From Trichoplax sp. H2 (taxonomy: Eukaryota > Placozoa > Uniplacotomia > Trichoplacea): DNA of 53,351 nt. Every line of letters begins with the position of its first letter. The first letter of the stretch is position 1. Shown in pieces: positions 1 to 13,924 of the stretch. The position numbers and the translations under genes were made by a program. The DNA lies in NCBI GenBank assembly GCA_003344405.1, contig NOWV01000311.1, positions 1 to 53,351 of the forward strand, written 5' to 3'. The notes under the pieces were generated by a model that worked only from the letters and a program-made list of their open reading frames with translations, made no database searches and had not been told where the DNA came from.

Positions 1-1259
1 CTATGTTTCATACTTATGTTACGAACGAACTTTTATTTAAGAGCCGTAATAAAGTTATCATGAGATAGATTATCTAGAAATGTACTAATAATTAATTAAT
101 TTGTGCACGTATCAAAATTAAATACGCGTAAATTGATAGGCTTTCAATGAAGTTCGGGTTCACAATTTAGTCTGAATACTAGAGATATATAGCTTATAGT
201 GATCTCCTGACGATGGAAGATTGTTCGTATTTTGGCTTTTGCCTAGGCGAATACTCCGAGAGCAGGCCTAACAGTGAGCTTATTGTGATTAATTTCCTAC
301 TATACAGTATTTTAGATAGTTGCTAATTTTCTTCAATAATTAATATAATTAGTTATTGGATAATTAACTATTGAATACTATAGCGTTTTTAAAATAAATA
401 AAAATGCAACCGTAGGATCATCCTCAATCTTTACAATCGGTTGAAATACAAGCATTTTTACATCATATAAAGCAACTAATACTAATACTCAGTCATCGTT
501 TATAAATAGTGACCTAATCTTTGCAGATTCATTATATATTGTTACGATTAAGTAGCTGTAATATATACCGATCACGAAATTCAAAATTTTAGAAAAATAA
601 GGGCTTTATTGAATCTTATACAAAGATTAACTACACACAGCTCTACTCTGGCCGAATACTACTACTAAAGACTTCTAGAACGAACTAACAGAATAATCTA
701 AAGTTGCATGCTTTTATACTTTTCGTAGCATTCGCAGCTGCAATCCGCACGGCAACCTTTTAACTTATTTTACATATACTTAAATTATTCTTAGTAACAC
801 TATTCTACTGCGGACCATCATTAATTTGATATCGATACGACTACAGTATTTATGTAGACATTATTTACACCAGCCAAAGTACAATGAATTAACCATATCC
901 TAATATATGATTTACAGTTCTATTTTTATCTATAACCTTATTAGTAACTCAACACCTTACTGTATATAGTCATCTGTACTCTAGCATAGAGTCTATACCA
1001 CTACAGTCTATAGTTACGGCTACCAAATATCTCTTAGGATAAATATAGAAGTTACGCACGCTACCGTATATTATACTAAACATGGCTAACAGTCTACAAT
1101 CACAATACTAAATTATATTACAGTAGCATATTCAATAGCTTTTATGAACTTATTATCAAATTATATCCTAAATGGGGTACGATAAACGATAGCTGGTCTG
1201 AAAATGGGTATTACTATCACGCTTCATTGCCTAGCCCCAGTTATTATTATTAATATATA

Positions 1260-1303
1260 CTACTAGTACAAACTCCCGTCGCTTTGCTGACGGTTTATCG
1301 ATA
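1260..1303. repeat. Dispersed 44-bp segment, copy 1
   Basis: The segment containing CGTCGCTTTGCTGAC recurs in the same orientation at 27851-27893 with only a few substitutions, while the flanking DNA on both sides is unrelated. It sits in intergenic DNA here and in EMC1 intron 1 in the other copy. Function unknown. Confidence 0.6.
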
Positions 1304-1574
1304 ACAACCGCTATAAGAAAATGTAACAATCAAAATGGCTATGCAGAAAACTCTATAAAGATTCTATGTTTATTCAATTTTTCATCAGAGTATTACATCG
1401 AATCAAAATTTAAAGACCCAGTCGCCACCCTTAGCAATATAACGAATACTATTTTAATAATCAGTACTCTGCAGAAATGACTACCTTAGAGCTATTCGTT
1501 TTACATGAAGAAATGTTGAGGTAAAAAGTACTGTAAGAATCTTATACTGACCTATTGAAATAAACCCATAATCA

Positions 1575-1594
1575 NNNNNNNNNNNNNNNNNNNN
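1575..1594. other. Assembly gap (20 N)
   Basis: A run of exactly 20 N. The flanking sequences do not repeat each other, unlike those of the second gap. True gap length is unknown. Confidence 0.98.
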
Positions 1595-2301
1595 TGTAAC
1601 ATAAAGGGCTCCCACGCTAACAAGCATTTAAGAAGACTCCTAAATGAAGGATATTCGTTATAAGCTGTAAATAAATAATTATTTTTGATTAAATTAATGG
1701 ATAGCAGGTTTAGTAATTGGTATTGGACTCTTTTCTTTATCAGCGTGTGCTACGCATATTCTAAATTCATTAGTACGAAATGGATTATATACTTGACCTC
1801 CTTAATGTCAATCAATAAGCTAAGTGGATCGGTAGGTACAAGTGAAGTTTATTGAAAGCCCGTTAGGCTTTTATAGTAGAGCTCCGTAAGATTACAGTAA
1901 TCGCGTAATACGTTAAGGTATCTGATAAGCGGTAACATACGCTGTAAAGCAGTATACAACATACACACATAATACAGTGGTAATACGGTCTAACACGTAA
2001 GATAAGCGTATAGTTTAATCTACATTAATCTACACTTAAGTCATTGCACATCTTCTAGCCGTCGTAAGTGCTAGTATCGTATTAAAATAAGCCAGTACCG
2101 TAAATTAATTGATATTTATAGTTGATATTCTGTAGAATCAGCTCTAAAAGGGCCTTTAGAATACAGTAGTAGTCGCAGAATATTATTCCAGCAGAAATTT
2201 CTTGTGTATATGGTATAAGTATACGCTACGTAGTATAATAATGCACTTGACAGTACAGACCAGGACTGTATTACTATTCTACTGTTTCTACAGGACTATA
2301 A

Positions 2302-2470
2302 AATTATGATTTCTTGAAAAACATAATGATTGATATTAAGGATGAAGAGCAGATTTATTTGTAGATTGAAAATAAACGCACACAGGTAGAACATTAGAGA
2401 GACATACAGGAGGAGGCTACTACCTGGTAGAATAGAATATCGACGGATTTATATTATACTGTATAATAAT
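2302..2470 (+). repeat. Dispersed repeat, copy 1 (inverted partner at 15367-15553)
   Basis: About 170 bp that match, with scattered substitutions and small indels, the reverse complement of 15367-15553. Shared landmarks in order are ATGATTTCTTGAAA, ATGATTGAT, TTTATTTGTAGA, TTAGAGAGACATAC and GGAGGAGGCTACTACC. No coding potential, target-site duplication or terminal inverted repeat is evident. Probably an old non-autonomous mobile element or local repeat family; this is inference. Confidence 0.7.
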
Positions 2471-3155
2471 CGATACGAAGGCAGCTAGAATGTGCTCGAT
2501 TACTTACCACTGTACGCAGTAGATAGTACTTCTATACCGTGGTTACATGGGTATCCTATAGAGGTACTAGGAAAAATTCTCGAGTGGTACAGTATGACTG
2601 AAGTAGTCTATACAGTACTATACTATAGTATGACTCAAGCGACAGATAGAAAAGTTTTTGTTAGAGCAACCCAACTCGGCAAATCGAGAAGCACTCGAGC
2701 AGTTCTTGTTGCATAATTCTTCCTAGGATAAGCTTCACTGCTGTATTATTGAAAGATTCCTTGCAAGATTACTGTAAATTAAACAAGGTAAAGGTCAGGT
2801 TAGAAGGTATCATCCTTTCTTTTACGTTACTTTTGCCATATCAATTACAATCCGCTAAGATGAAATCATAACGACATACTTCTAGACGCGTGTTAACGCT
2901 CTTACTTGTACCATTCAGTTTTCCATTTCATGTTATTAACTGTAAACTAATACACTATCAAGGGTATCTACTGTACTGTAAGTATCAAGAAATTGATGTA
3001 ATATTCCTTTGGATGCAATTGAGTCAATTGTAAATTGGATCTGAACAATATCGATAAAATTAAATCGTGATTCAAGTTCTTTTGACATTTGCATTCAGTG
3101 TAGGTAGCGATATCGTCTTTTATTCTACATCCAAATCATATACTCTTGATTCGAG

Positions 3156-5107
3156 ATGCTTGAAGATCTTGTAGTAAGCCTCTTTCCCTTTCCTGGGATT
3201 AAAAATAGAATTTTCATGGTAAGTCAAATGAATTAAAAGTAGAACGTTATCGTCAATATACGTTAAATGTCTATGTTAAGTATAAAATTATCATACAATA
3301 ATTTCAGTATAATGAAATGCATGTCACTCGCCAATCTCTGCTACTATCATACAGTACAGTACAGTCAGTTAGAGTCTATCTTATTAATGCCTTAATGGTA
3401 TTATGGAGAACGATAAAATTACGTCTTACTGCGATTCGAAAGCTATTTCCCGTGATCACAGTAGCGACTAGAGACGTGTTGGAAATGGTAAAATGAATTG
3501 GATGCCGTTATTACTGTACTGTACTGTACAAGTTGACATTGCCTTAACGATACAAAACGTTTTTACACAAGAAATATCTTGTCTATGTCATGCTTTAATG
3601 ATAAATATGATACCATAATGATATCAACTGTAGACTAAAGATAATTTCCCACGACTATTCGTCCATTACATCAATTGAAAGTACTATTTAGATCATACTG
3701 CTATTTCCTGTACTATACCCTTACATAGGTGTATATGATATTCAAGATAAATTACTAGTAGTAAAGAGCAGCGACTTTATAAATAAATTTCTGTTTTGCG
3801 TCGTCTAAAAAAAGCTTATCCTTAGTATTTTCTAACTACGAAATCAAGATACCATTCGTAAAAAGTGTGTGCATATCTACAACTAAAATTAATAATCTAG
3901 TAAAATTATTTTAATGATGTAATCATGACATTTGCTCAATAAAAGGACTATGAAGGGCAGAAATTGGCTGAATTTGTCATGCAAGCAATCATATTAATCT
4001 TTGCGGTAAGTTTATCATTAACATAAGCTAAGCATTTCATAACGTTAGATTTGCAAGTTACCTAGATCAACCGTGGATAAAAGCATCAGTTTTCATACAT
4101 GCAATGTAAATATGTATGAAAAAAGTTGCGTATTTTGTAATATCGTATGAACTGCTATAATACTGTAACCTTCCTTGACATTAATGTGAAGTCGCTTTGC
4201 CCTAATGGAAAGTTTTATTGACAGTTTCACGTCAACAAAATCCTATAGGAATGTAATCTTATTAGAATGGATTAGATCATTTTGTAATACTAGCGAAAAG
4301 TCCTTGGTAGTGTTGTGTCTCATACATGCCGATTTAGGTGGATTGGCTATACAACTTTCATGTATTGCGATAATGAATCGTGAAACATTGATTACATCAG
4401 TTTACAGCATTCATCTCTTAATCTCATACTGTACTTTTATACATGCCTCCAATAATTTGGCTTTCTTTGGATTGCTGTCTTGTTTTACTGAAATCCTGTG
4501 CAATCGCATTTTGTATAAGCTATTACTGCTAATATAATTAACAAGATTATGACCATGTACACGTATCGAATAGGGCATCGGACTCCTTTTTGGTTACTAC
4601 TATGATACCTTTCGTGTAACCATGATGGTTTATGGCGCTGGAGTTGCACTTGCTACAATTGTGAGTTTTAGAATTCAATTTGCTAATTTTTACGTATTAA
4701 GATTGAGTAAGCGCATTGTTACTAAAATTATGCGTGATACAAGTAGATGAATCATTCAGCGTACCGTATTCTCATAATTTATAATCGAATATATTCGTCC
4801 ACTAATGAGTACGGATTGCACGTTCATATGTTTGAATATCTAGTGATGATAACAGATGCTATTTCAAGATCGTAGAACATCATGCGTTATATTTATTAAT
4901 GATGTTAAAGATAATAGACGAGAGAGTACGTGTATATACAAATTTGATAGACACTCATATAATTTTATACGTCTTCTTTGAATAAAGGTTACGGTGCCGC
5001 CATGGCCTATTTATCGATCTCATCCGTTACGCTGGCAAACACCTAAGGTATCTACAGATATTAAATCACCGAAAGAGAAAAAAAGCAAATCCAAAGGAAG
5101 AAAATAG
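3156..5107 (+). CDS. SPCS1: Signal peptidase complex subunit 1 (SPCS1), 4 exons, 109 aa
   Basis: Small non-catalytic subunit of the ER signal peptidase complex (yeast Spc1, microsomal 12-kDa subunit); a two-pass membrane protein that helps define which segments the peptidase cleaves. Exons: 3156-3218, 3946-4005, 4574-4660, 4988-5107; all introns GT-AG in phase 0. The start is the MLEDL start in exon 1, which parallels the MLE start of animal orthologues. Exon 2 encodes DYEGQKLAE, exons 2-3 the two hydrophobic helices around GLLFGYYYDTFR, and exon 4 the diagnostic PPWPIYRSHPLRW followed by a lysine-rich cytosolic tail ending KGRK. Length matches the family (about 100 aa). A polyadenylation signal AATAAA lies at 5175-5180. 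Convergent with MTHFR. Exon 1 rests on splice phase and short similarity, so it is slightly less certain than the rest. Confidence 0.93.
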
Positions 5108-6624
5108 CATCTCATCTATAACATAAAAAAAGTTGTTCTGTAACGGTGTTTATCCATTGTAATAAGAGATTTTGAATAAAGCTGTAACATGATTCGAAGA
5201 CGAATAAAACTGAATGTTTGGAAAAGCGAAACGACAACAATATCTCATAAAATAATCGAAATAATCTTACGTTTTAGATTTACTATAGTTTTTTTCTTGT
5301 AAACCTATGTAATTGCTTGAATGACGTTACGCGTTGCAGCAAGTAATTTTGAAAAATTCTTACTTTTCATTATTGTCAATTTAGTGCATTACTGGTACGA
5401 GCAAATATTATAAAGCATGCGCTAAATTATAGAGGCAAGGATAATACAATGATCACAAGATCAAGTTTTTTTATTATCTTTATTTAGTAAATCTTCTACA
5501 CCAGTGGTTCCGGGTGACCCATCACACTGTACAAACTCATTACTTTATATCGCAGCAATTATGCACGTAGTCATGTCCATCCTTATTTCTAAGGAGTATA
5601 ATGAATATCTCACCATTGAACGGAACATCGTGTATTCGCTAGTTTCTATTTCTATGTAACATTTGATAACTTTATAAACCCTCGATGACTACCTCAGTTT
5701 GGTTGCAACGGCCATGCACCTAATATTATATTTTAATCAAGTTTCCTCAATTTTTTGATTTCTTAAAAACATTCCGTGGCTACAAAACTGATAATTTTTT
5801 CCACCAAATTAAGTTATTTTAGTACTCATTTTAGGATATTAGTGGTGCAAAAAATTAACATCCTGACCTGTAATATTTAAGTACATTGAGTGCTATTACC
5901 TTAGCTCAAAATTAAGGTCTAGTAAAACAACAGAGTAAGACCACTTTTAGGTATGACTCCGTATTATATAATTTCCATTAATGTGAAGCCTTAAAATAGG
6001 CAGTTCTTGGGCCTATAGTCTTATATCAGGCTCGTTCTACTCATCCACAGAAGTGATTTATTTTAGGGCAATTATAATCAACAATCAAACGCATGTAACG
6101 GATATTAGCTATTTGACTGAGTAATTCGATGTGCTATGATTCTTACAGTATAAATCTTGATTGATTTATTGTCGTGCTATAAACCGATTTCTGTAATGAA
6201 AGGTTACTTTATAAAAGCTAAATAAAATAATGATATTTTCATCGCAGAATCTACTGCAACGATAACTTAAAATTCTATCAATATATGTAGCTATGTGCTA
6301 TATAATCGTGATAAATGAAATTCTCAAAGCAATCTGCCATCAGATACAGAGGCATCAGTGCAACTGAGTGCTATAAAATGTAAATAATAATAAACTTAAA
6401 TGACAAATCGAAAGGTACATTAAGAGTGACTTTGTAACATATTGTACATAGCCACTAGTCTAGTGAAATCATAACTTATCATGAATGTATACGTGTACCG
6501 CCGCTATTACTAGCGGTTGTAAATCAAAGGGAAAGACAAACCATTATAATTATTATCGAAAGGACAGTCCATCCTGATATAGTTATTAATATATATGAAT
6601 ATCCAGCATTATAACGATGTAACG
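5108..6624. other. Convergent intergenic region SPCS1 / MTHFR
   Basis: 3' flanks of two convergent genes. It carries the SPCS1 AATAAA at 5175-5180 and nothing else I can support. No TACTG cluster is present. Confidence 0.6.
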
Positions 6625-9600
6625 CTAATACACAGCTTTATCTGCCTCCAGAGAGAATAGCTGATCTAGCACCTTCCATAAATTGCCACCCTGAATAAAG
6701 TCATTGTCTACCATATTTACCAGTACGAAATTACGTACGACAGCAGTTATAACCTGACGAGATTTAGACTCTTCCGGGTAAAGGTTGGCCCACTGATTAG
6801 TCCACAACGCAAACGCTTCATCCTATGTGAACCGAATGCAGTAATTTTAGTACAGCAATACCATCTTGAATAGAAATGATAGCGGAAATATAAATTAAAA
6901 ATTGATGAGATAATACCTTCCAATAACTAAAACTGGTAGGATCAACTACTGTAGGTTGTAGGATTTCCCTTCCAGGAAATACTCCCCATGTTACTGCTAT
7001 AGGTTGATGATGATCGGAATTCGATACATTAATTGATTCCTATGTTTCATTAAAGTGATCAATAAACATGAATAACGTAAACATATCATACTAGTGTTGT
7101 AGCCCAGCTAAGTCACTAACAATTTAAATTGAATTTATCTCTTACACTCAAGTCTAGAGCATGATAGTTTATCATCGGAAAGTTAGGAAGTACTTCTAAA
7201 AGGGTCTTAAATCTTTCAGCAGATATAAAAAATTCCAGGTACGCCTGCAAAAAATACAATAAGTTGAGTAACAGTAATTAGAACACACAGCTTAAGAAAC
7301 ATACGATGATAATGAAATACTGCCTCATTTTTATGGTCATGTTAAAATATTAAGAATCAGTAGGCACAATTGGTCAGGCGTATAGCAGACACTAAGCTCT
7401 GCTATCGATGCACGATGAATTATAATCTTAATTCGTTCAAGAATTAGACGGCTATATTATTAATAATTATCAGGATAAGCTATCATTAATGTCATTAAAG
7501 TAGCAACCTTTTGATAAACGTAACCATTTGGGCCACCCCAACCGAATACTTCGTGGGTTGAAGGTAGAGCATTGACATTCGGCTGACTATTGATAGTCAA
7601 AATTCCTTTACTGTTAATGTATTCTAAACTCTTCTTAATAAATAAGGTCTCTAGAGCTAATGCATCATTACTCCAAGGGAGCGCGTCTACCTATATATAT
7701 ATACGGATGATAAAACAGTTACTTCGTAATAAGTTTACATAAATGTACTATTATAAAAGTATCGTTGATATGAATAAATAGCAAAGTATTAACTATTACA
7801 TGCTATAGCGCCAAAAAACCGCAAATTTACACGTACTAGGCAGGATAATTACCTTATAACCATACTTATTCCGTTCTCCTGAAACAAAGCATGTAAAAAT
7901 CTCGTAGACATCTTCTACAGATTCTAATTTTTCTCCCCACATTTTAAGTAATTCATCTTTCTTAGAGGTGTTCTAAAGCGGTGAAACAAATATTTTTTGA
8001 TTGTATGATACAAAATTGTCAGGAAACTAATATACTGGATGCCTATTTAAGAACACAAACCTTTAAATAAAAAATGTGATAATCCTTTAATTCGCCAAAC
8101 GCCGGACTTGCAGAACTGCCCCACCGACCATTGGGATATTCATCCCACATCATTGTGCGATGGACATAACTTTTCGGCCTTGATGCCCAGAATATCGGTC
8201 TAACGTCTTCCGAAATGCGCTTTCCATTAGCCGAAGGTCTCCACGGAAGACTTTTATAGATAGATTCTTCATGCCATAGACCAACACGCTTTAGCAATTT
8301 CACAACAGCTTCCTAAAACCAAAGTATTTTTATTTCGGCTTTAATTAATATGTAATAAACATTTTAAGCTCATTTGTTGTTATACCTCTCTATTTAAGGT
8401 ATAAACATGAATTCCGGGTACATCATCAGATGCTAGTAGTTTTTTACATAAATTAGTAGCTTCCACAATGCCAAATTTGCGAATAGCCTCATCATTATCC
8501 TTGATTGATTCTATAGTGTCGAGAATTCGTTGGGGTACTGGTAGCTTCGATAACTGTACCAAATGACGAAGTGAGTTGTACCCCTATGTACCCACGTGCA
8601 AGAAAAATTTCGTTATTATTTCAGCGGAGTAATCTCGATAAATAGTATTGTACCTATGATGCACTTAACAGTTTCTATATCACACCTGTATCGGTAAAAT
8701 ACCAGGAATAATTGGTGCAGTGATACCAGCATTTCGGCAATCGCGAAGAAATTTAAAATAGGTTTCGGCATCAAAAAATAACTGGGTGACAACGAAGTCG
8801 CCACCATTATCGAGTTTTTCCTTTAATCGTCGAATGTCGTCCTCATATGAGGAACATTCCGGATGGCCATCTGGATATCCTAACATTTAAAATACAAAGT
8901 TACAAATTTTAACTCGGATTGGCAGTTATAATTACTTTAATATTGATGCATCAATCTACTGTACGTCAAAAATAAGTGAATTCCTAAAAGCTTAAATGTT
9001 TGTTACGTAATATGTACAGTGCAGTATATTATGCAATAACTGAGTGGCACAGAAAACGTTTTACGGTTGATTAAGAACCTGCTTATAATTGATCATAGAT
9101 CGTGACCAACAATTAATTTGGTGATCGACTGATCGCATATTTCAAGTTAGGTATAAAATCAGCGATCTTGTTATTTATTTACGTAAACAAAATTAAATAG
9201 CTACATATAATACATGCAGTCAAGGTAATTTTAGCGGTGACTTTTACTTGAATTAAATCATTTATAACGATTTATAACATTCACAGGTAATTCGGATAAA
9301 TTTTTATATAATTTCCAAACAGTCAATTTTTACATATGTAACTAACCAGCAACTGCAATCCCAAAGTAATTTCCAAACTCTTTTCTAATATGCTTAACCA
9401 GATCAGAAGCATATTTTAATTCCTTTGTATGCCTGACCGATTCATCAATAGAATCGGATACATCTACATTTAGTTATAGCAATTCGTTTAATAATTTCGG
9501 TAAAAGTAAGCCACTGTACTTTTCCAAATTTCCAATTCACATTAATCAATGCAGTTTATCATAGATCGAGCTAGATCTTCTAACTTCAATTAACGTATTC

Positions 9601-10121
9601 TACATGCTACTTAAGAATTTAAATTTATAGAATAATTAACCTCCTCTCAATGCCAGTATATTTCGTAATCCTTGCTTTTTAGCCTTACGAAGGTATTTAT
9701 CGATATCCTCCGTAGTTGAATTAATACATGTCATGTGTAGCATGGAATCTAGTCCACAGAAATTTAGCGCTGCACTGGCTATAGTTAGCGAAGCAGTAAC
9801 TTCATCTCCACCGGAATTACCTTTTGGATGCCAAGTAACATCAATAAATAGTGGATTGCCGATAGCGAGCCTATCAAAGCGGGCAATAAGGTTCACGCCT
9901 CCGCTATCCGTTCGCGGCGGAAAAAATTCTAAGGAATAAAATTTATCTCCGGAGTTTATTCTTTTCCTAATTTTTTGAATAATATGAGCATCATCGTAGT
10001 TATCATCGACGATGCCATCAGTAATAACCGATTTTTTCGCTCCGTATTGGCAATCCATTGATTTGTATTCAGTACCGATGTACTTATCATTAACTTTTTC
10101 AGTGGTCATCTTCAAAGACAC
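6625..10121 (-). CDS. MTHFR: Methylenetetrahydrofolate reductase (MTHFR), 10 exons, about 654 aa
   Basis: FAD-dependent enzyme reducing 5,10-methylene-THF to 5-methyl-THF with NADPH, feeding methionine synthesis. Coding exons in transcript order: 10121-9641, 9463-9347, 8879-8686, 8583-8386, 8312-8061, 7972-7853, 7690-7508, 7244-7146, 7039-6917, 6822-6625. All phases agree and introns are GT-AG. The N-terminal TIM-barrel half shows [59 protein letters not shown] and [11 protein letters not shown]. The C-terminal SAM-sensing regulatory half shows [46 protein letters not shown] and LVNMVDNDF. The length nearly equals the human 656 aa, so it is complete with its regulatory domain. The start is the first ATG of the exon; a second in-frame ATG lies four codons on. 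The N-terminus is acidic rather than carrying the Ser-rich phosphorylated region of the human enzyme. Confidence 0.96.
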
Positions 10122-11920
10122 AACAGATAAATCTAAACGTGTAAATACGTTAAAACAATTAAAGCTGTAATACTTTTAGGTGATTCTCACTGACATTTAC
10201 ATCTGCAATATCATCTTACAGTCATAAGACGTTATAATAATAATATCTATAGCGTATTCAATATCAAACCAACGATAACCTATAATCTGCAGTAAAGATC
10301 ATAATCACTTTACAAGAATACGCGTAAATCGTAAATTGCTAGTTTACCGCACGATGCAGGTAACTTTACAGTAAATGTAAAGTAACGTAAATATTTTTAA
10401 GGTACTGTAGGCTACTGTATTGCTCTAACTCATGACATTCAACTATACTGTATGTTATTTGCACCCAACAATTACTGCACCATTAATCATTAATTGATCA
10501 AAATACTTAATAATTAAAAGTTGAAAGGCGGCGAAAATTAATGAGAACTGCATTCAATACGAATACTGTACGGTATCGAAGGACTACTAGCAGCAGTTCC
10601 ACCCCGTCCTTGCAGTATCGGTGTCGGTTTATCACGTAAGCTAGTATTACGCAGACTGATGAAAGTGTTTCTAGTTTCGAGGCATTACGAATTTACGAAC
10701 ACAGAAGTATAGTACTGTACTTTAGTTATAAATCCTTTAATCACTGGCTCAAATGTTCGTTCAAATTTTTTTATCTCGTTTTAATTAATTAGTTATACTG
10801 AAAATTCGCGGTCAAGTCAATGCAAGACCAGAAACTATTACTACAGCAACAGAATTTAAAATTTTGGAAATAATTTCAAACAAGTCGAGAATACTGGACC
10901 GTTAAATTAAAATAAAGTTAATGTTAATCTTACAATCCTTGGAGATCGTCGATAAAATGAACGCGTTGTCATCTACAGTTACAGCCACAGTTGTGTAGTG
11001 GAGCATAAACAGTTTTGAGTAATGATATTATTTTTGTCTGTTGTCCTGTAGCTCTACCCATAGTAGTACAGTACAGTACTATTATAGTAATACGCACATT
11101 AGCAAAGTACGGCTAAGACAAATAATAGTTTAGTTAATTCGTATTCCTTATTATTTATTCATTTATTGCAAACAATGTGTGCATGTCTACTATAAATTTA
11201 AGCGTTTAAGATAAAGAAAAAATTGATGACAGGGTGTATATATTGAACGGAAATAACTGACCTACCTGATGTAAGTCATAGACAAATTTTAAAGCTAACG
11301 TACTTAATTATAATAACAATAATGTTAGCAATCCGATGTGTATCTTAAGCAGGTTAGGAGTTGCATATAAACTACTTCTAGGTACACAAAAAAGTGTAAA
11401 TAAATAATAATGTAATCATTCGCCCTTTCTTTTCACATAATAAGGTCATGTTTGTAGAATCTGCGATTCGTACAGCGTGCTACTGTAGTAAATTGGCTCA
11501 TAGCTATTTGCTAGAAATCCATTTATGAAATGAAACCAACTTGATTGTGCTTGGTACTAGGTACCGACGACAGAACTAAATCAAGTCTTGCATACTGGAG
11601 ATATCTAGGTTTGCGATGAATTATAATCATAGGGTACTTTAGTATGTAAAAAAAATATAATAGTAACTCGGTCGCGATACATTTTGTACTGTACGTTCAG
11701 AATCAGCGGGATATGGCATAGAAATAATGTCGTACAAGTGCATCATTTGATTTTTTATGCCCGTAAGCTATTTGTGAATTCTTATTGATACCTTAAAAAA
11801 CTAGTACAGACTATTACGTTCATTGCGGCTACTATCTGCACACACTACGATGAGACGTATAATTAACCTTAATACTCGTATAATGTACGCATACTGTAAT
11901 TCATCAATGTAACGTTCCAA

Positions 11921-12333
11921 ATGGCTGCAACGTTGGGTCTAGTCACCAATCTACTTTCTCTTTCTCAGAAACATGGTTTAACAGTTCTTGAAGATGATTT
12001 AGTATTCTTCACTAATATAGTTGCGTAACTGAACATATTTTGATTACTTACGTAGTCAATATTTACACCTACTGTAACGTTGAAATATTTTGCCTGCTCA
12101 AATTCAGGAATCGTCACGGTAATATCTGACTTGTACAGTTGATGCAGACTTCCAATCCGCTCAATACTTCATTTATTCGTTCGCTTATAGTATGTTTTAG
12201 GTACAAAATTTAAAAGAGTATATGATCCCAACTTAAAGGTCATTTCAATGTTTCACCTCCATGTTGTTTTTATAGCAAAGCAGATCAAGTTAATTTGACA
12301 AAGCTTCTGCAAAACATTGTAGTAGAATCGTAA
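11921..12333 (+). CDS. Possible small gene, unrecognised
   Basis: At 11921 an ATG in the good context CCAAATGG opens a 35-codon frame beginning MAATLGLVTNLL and running to DDLVFFTNIVA before TAA at 12026-12028. About 250 bp downstream, behind a strong acceptor (GTTTTTATAG), a frame from 12276 reads KADQVNLTKLLQNIVVES and stops at 12331-12333. Both peptides look coding in composition, and together they could be the ends of one small gene with a middle exon I could not place, because the phases of the two pieces do not join directly. Alternatively each is chance. I do not recognise a family. Confidence 0.25.
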
Positions 12334-13237
12334 CATCTACCACCAATTCACAGGAGAGTTAGGCACAGTTCACTAGAATCTTCATTGGAGAGCGTAGTAA
12401 CTCTGACGTATTTTATTTGCAAATTATTTGTGATGATGCTGAAAGGGTTGCATAAATCACACGTTTTATATATATAATTAGCTTAACTTGCACACCATGC
12501 CGCATGAATGAGACTTTTTATACTATGGTATATTATGTGTAATTCATAAGCGATGACTTACGATGACTTATGCAGAAACAGACAGCTACCTCACTCACAT
12601 GACACTAGAGTATTTGAAAAAATGCACATGTAATAATTGAATTTAGGACGAGTAATACGATTACAGTGCAGTACTGCTAAAGAGTAGCGAATGAATAAAC
12701 TTATTGGTACTGTATTGACGTACGCTATGTCTCATTGTGAATTTTAAAAATTATAGTTGAATAACCGAAGTCAGTCAGTGAATGATTCCGTGGATGAAAA
12801 ATATAGCATGTAAATTCTTTACTCTATGACAGAAAATATCCATACATGCGAGTAAAATCGATTGTGTCAATTCAAAGAAAAATTTTCATTGAAGCAGAGG
12901 ATCATTGGATGAAAATTTTCCTCTACAATTTCAATGTAATCGACTCTCAAATTCTAGTTATCTATACAACATTTTTACAAATGGATACATGTAGCGTACT
13001 CACGAGAATTTAAAATGGCTTCCTGGCAATAGAATATACAGCACAAGACTCTTCAATCTGAATTCAATTCAAAGCACCGTCCTACTAATTTTTTGCGCTT
13101 GCAAGCAAGGACTTCTGGCTATACAGTACTATACAGTATAATCTACGGAAAGTCGTAGTTGCTGCCTGTTTCCTGTAAAATAGTAGAATGCAAAGCAAAT
13201 GAATGTAAAGTGGCTATGGTAGGGATATATATATACA

Positions 13238-13490
13238 GTAGTACTGTACAGTATGGTACTGAATGTTACGGTGTACAGTACAGTACAGAATATTAAATGT
13301 ACTGTACAGTACACTGTACTCAGTGTACTGTACTGTACCCCTGTACCAGTTGTCCGGTACCGTACAGTGATACAGTGCTGATGGAGAGCCGAAAGCGCAT
13401 GTCAAGAACGAAGAATCCCTCATGCTCATGTGATCAACAAATATGAATGTAATGTACAGTACAATACAGTATACTGTACTGTATCGTATA
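13238..13490. repeat. TACTG/CAGTA palindromic cluster
   Basis: Several runs of the 5-bp unit TACTG and its reverse complement CAGTA meet head to head, producing palindromes such as TGTACTGTACAGTACA around 13240-13346 and 13452-13490. Lies in the middle of a gene-free region. Transcribed, it would fold into hairpins in either direction. Confidence 0.8.
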
Positions 13491-13924
13491 TTAATAATAA
13501 TTAATTAAGTATTAATTAATGATTATATTAATTAAACCATGAGATAATATTATTCAATGTCGAGGAGTGACCTATCAGACCACCATCACCATGTTTCGTA
13601 CGTGATACACTAGATACGGTGCAATCAAACCACGTGTTCCCAACATTGCCACGTCGCCCAAAATTCGAATATTCCAATAGCGAATTCTAAAGTACAGATA
13701 CAGTAATCCCTAGTCATGAATTCTCATAATACTGTATACCCAAATCTTCGTAGCCACTGTAGGGGACTCATGACTTCGAACAAGTCCCTGGCTAATGTCA
13801 GTATTTTGCGCGTCCGATTCAAAATGATGAAAGCTTCTGTACTGCAAATATGAATTCATGATCAATATTGATTATTGACCATGTCAAATGTTGAATCAGT
13901 AGTCTGGTAAAATGTATTGTAACA

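Larger units (their letters stand above)
1..3155. other. Non-coding stretch upstream of SPCS1
   Basis: I see no supported gene here. The stretch is AT-rich with many in-frame stops on both strands. It holds a 20-N assembly gap (1575-1594), one copy of a dispersed repeat (about 2302-2470) and a conserved short segment at 1260-1303 that recurs near 27.85 kb. A 74-codon open frame at 2492-2716 lies next to the dispersed repeat and shows no family resemblance, so I treat it as chance. Confidence 0.6.

Noticed and set aside
4205-4537. 110-codon plus-strand ORF
   Set aside because: It lies wholly in the intron between SPCS1 exons 2 and 3, whose splice phases and protein continuity are clear, and it shows no family resemblance.
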